From an uncultured Armatimonadota bacterium (lineage in GTDB: Bacteria; Armatimonadota; UBA5829; DTJY01), in assembly GCA_937875395.1 (NCBI GenBank), contig CALNCU010000304.1:1-6286 (forward strand): a stretch of DNA of 6,286 bases. The letters run 5' to 3'. The stretch's first letter is position 1. Each line of letters begins with the position of its first letter. Below are positions 6,173 to 6,286 of this stretch, piece after piece. The position numbers were made by a program, and so were the translations under genes. The notes under the pieces were generated by a model. The model saw only the letters and a program-made list of their open reading frames with translations. It ran no database searches and had not been told where the DNA came from.

Positions 6173-6286
6173 CTATGCCTCGAACTTTTTCCAGGCTTCT
6201 ATGGCTTCCGACAGTATATCTTCCGCCGGATTTCCGCTTCTGGAACCGAACTCGAACATTATGGGACCCGTATAACCAATCGAATG
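6173..6286 (-). CDS. C-terminus of a sugar phosphate isomerase/epimerase-like TIM barrel (5' part outside window)
   Basis: Only the last 37 residues are present, ending in TAG at 6175-6173. IGYTGPIMFEFGSRSG followed by NPAEDILSEAIEAWKKFE matches the usual end of the xylose isomerase-like (AP endonuclease 2) TIM-barrel family: a final strand of the form GY-GP-i-fE, then an acidic helix with a late Trp and basic residues. Members interconvert or epimerise sugars and are often encoded in carbohydrate loci of this kind. The protein would be cytoplasmic if it has no signal peptide, which cannot be seen. The CBM9/TIM-barrel gene begins 36 bases downstream in the same direction, so an operon is likely. 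With so little sequence, neither the precise family nor the substrate can be given. Confidence 0.6.
   Translation of the reverse strand, partial: HSIGYTGPIMFEFGSRSGNPAEDILSEAIEAWKKFEA

Overview
All six genes that I can support lie on the minus strand, so the locus reads from high to low coordinates. The best guess for the source is an Armatimonadota-type bacterium, or a relative in the Planctomycetota/Lentisphaerota sphere. The main reason is the type II pseudopilin at 1020-1691: its N-terminal helix continues as AILFPVFAQAREQARK and its C-terminal part carries H-X9-DG, a combination I associate with the large pseudopilin sets of Armatimonadota. The assignment rests on remembered family patterns, not on a search.

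Layout in transcription order: (1) 6286-6173, the last 37 residues of a probable sugar phosphate isomerase/epimerase-like TIM barrel, cut by the window edge. (2) 6136-3950, a 728-residue exported protein with a CBM9-like N-terminal domain, a middle beta-sandwich and a glycosidase-like (beta/alpha)8 barrel; it starts 36 bases after gene 1, so the two probably share a transcript. (3) 3949-3865, a compact control region with a near-consensus sigma70-type promoter (TTGACA, 17 bases, TATAGT) and a perfect 22-bp palindrome that covers part of the -10 box and the predicted start site. (4) 3864-2758, a GntR/LacI hybrid (AraR-like) regulator. (5) 2712-1870, a small exported protein with a CBM4/9-like beta-sandwich. 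(6) 1869-1692, a 178-base gap with several short hairpins in front of the next gene. (7) 1691-1020, the H-X9-DG pseudopilin. (8) 986-1, the first 328 residues of a GH20 beta-N-acetylhexosaminidase-like enzyme (GcnA-like), cut by the window edge.

Taken together this looks like a carbohydrate-utilisation locus under a local sugar-responsive repressor. The exported carbohydrate-binding proteins and the pseudopilin would act at or outside the inner membrane. The GH20 enzyme and the isomerase-like protein have no visible export signal and would act in the cytoplasm. The presence of an N-acetylhexosaminidase suggests that the substrate contains N-acetylhexosamine, but the actual substrate cannot be read from the sequence. 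The pseudopilin placed between a secreted lectin-like protein and a glycosidase is the most unusual part of the arrangement. No RNA genes, mobile elements, CRISPR arrays or long repeats were found.
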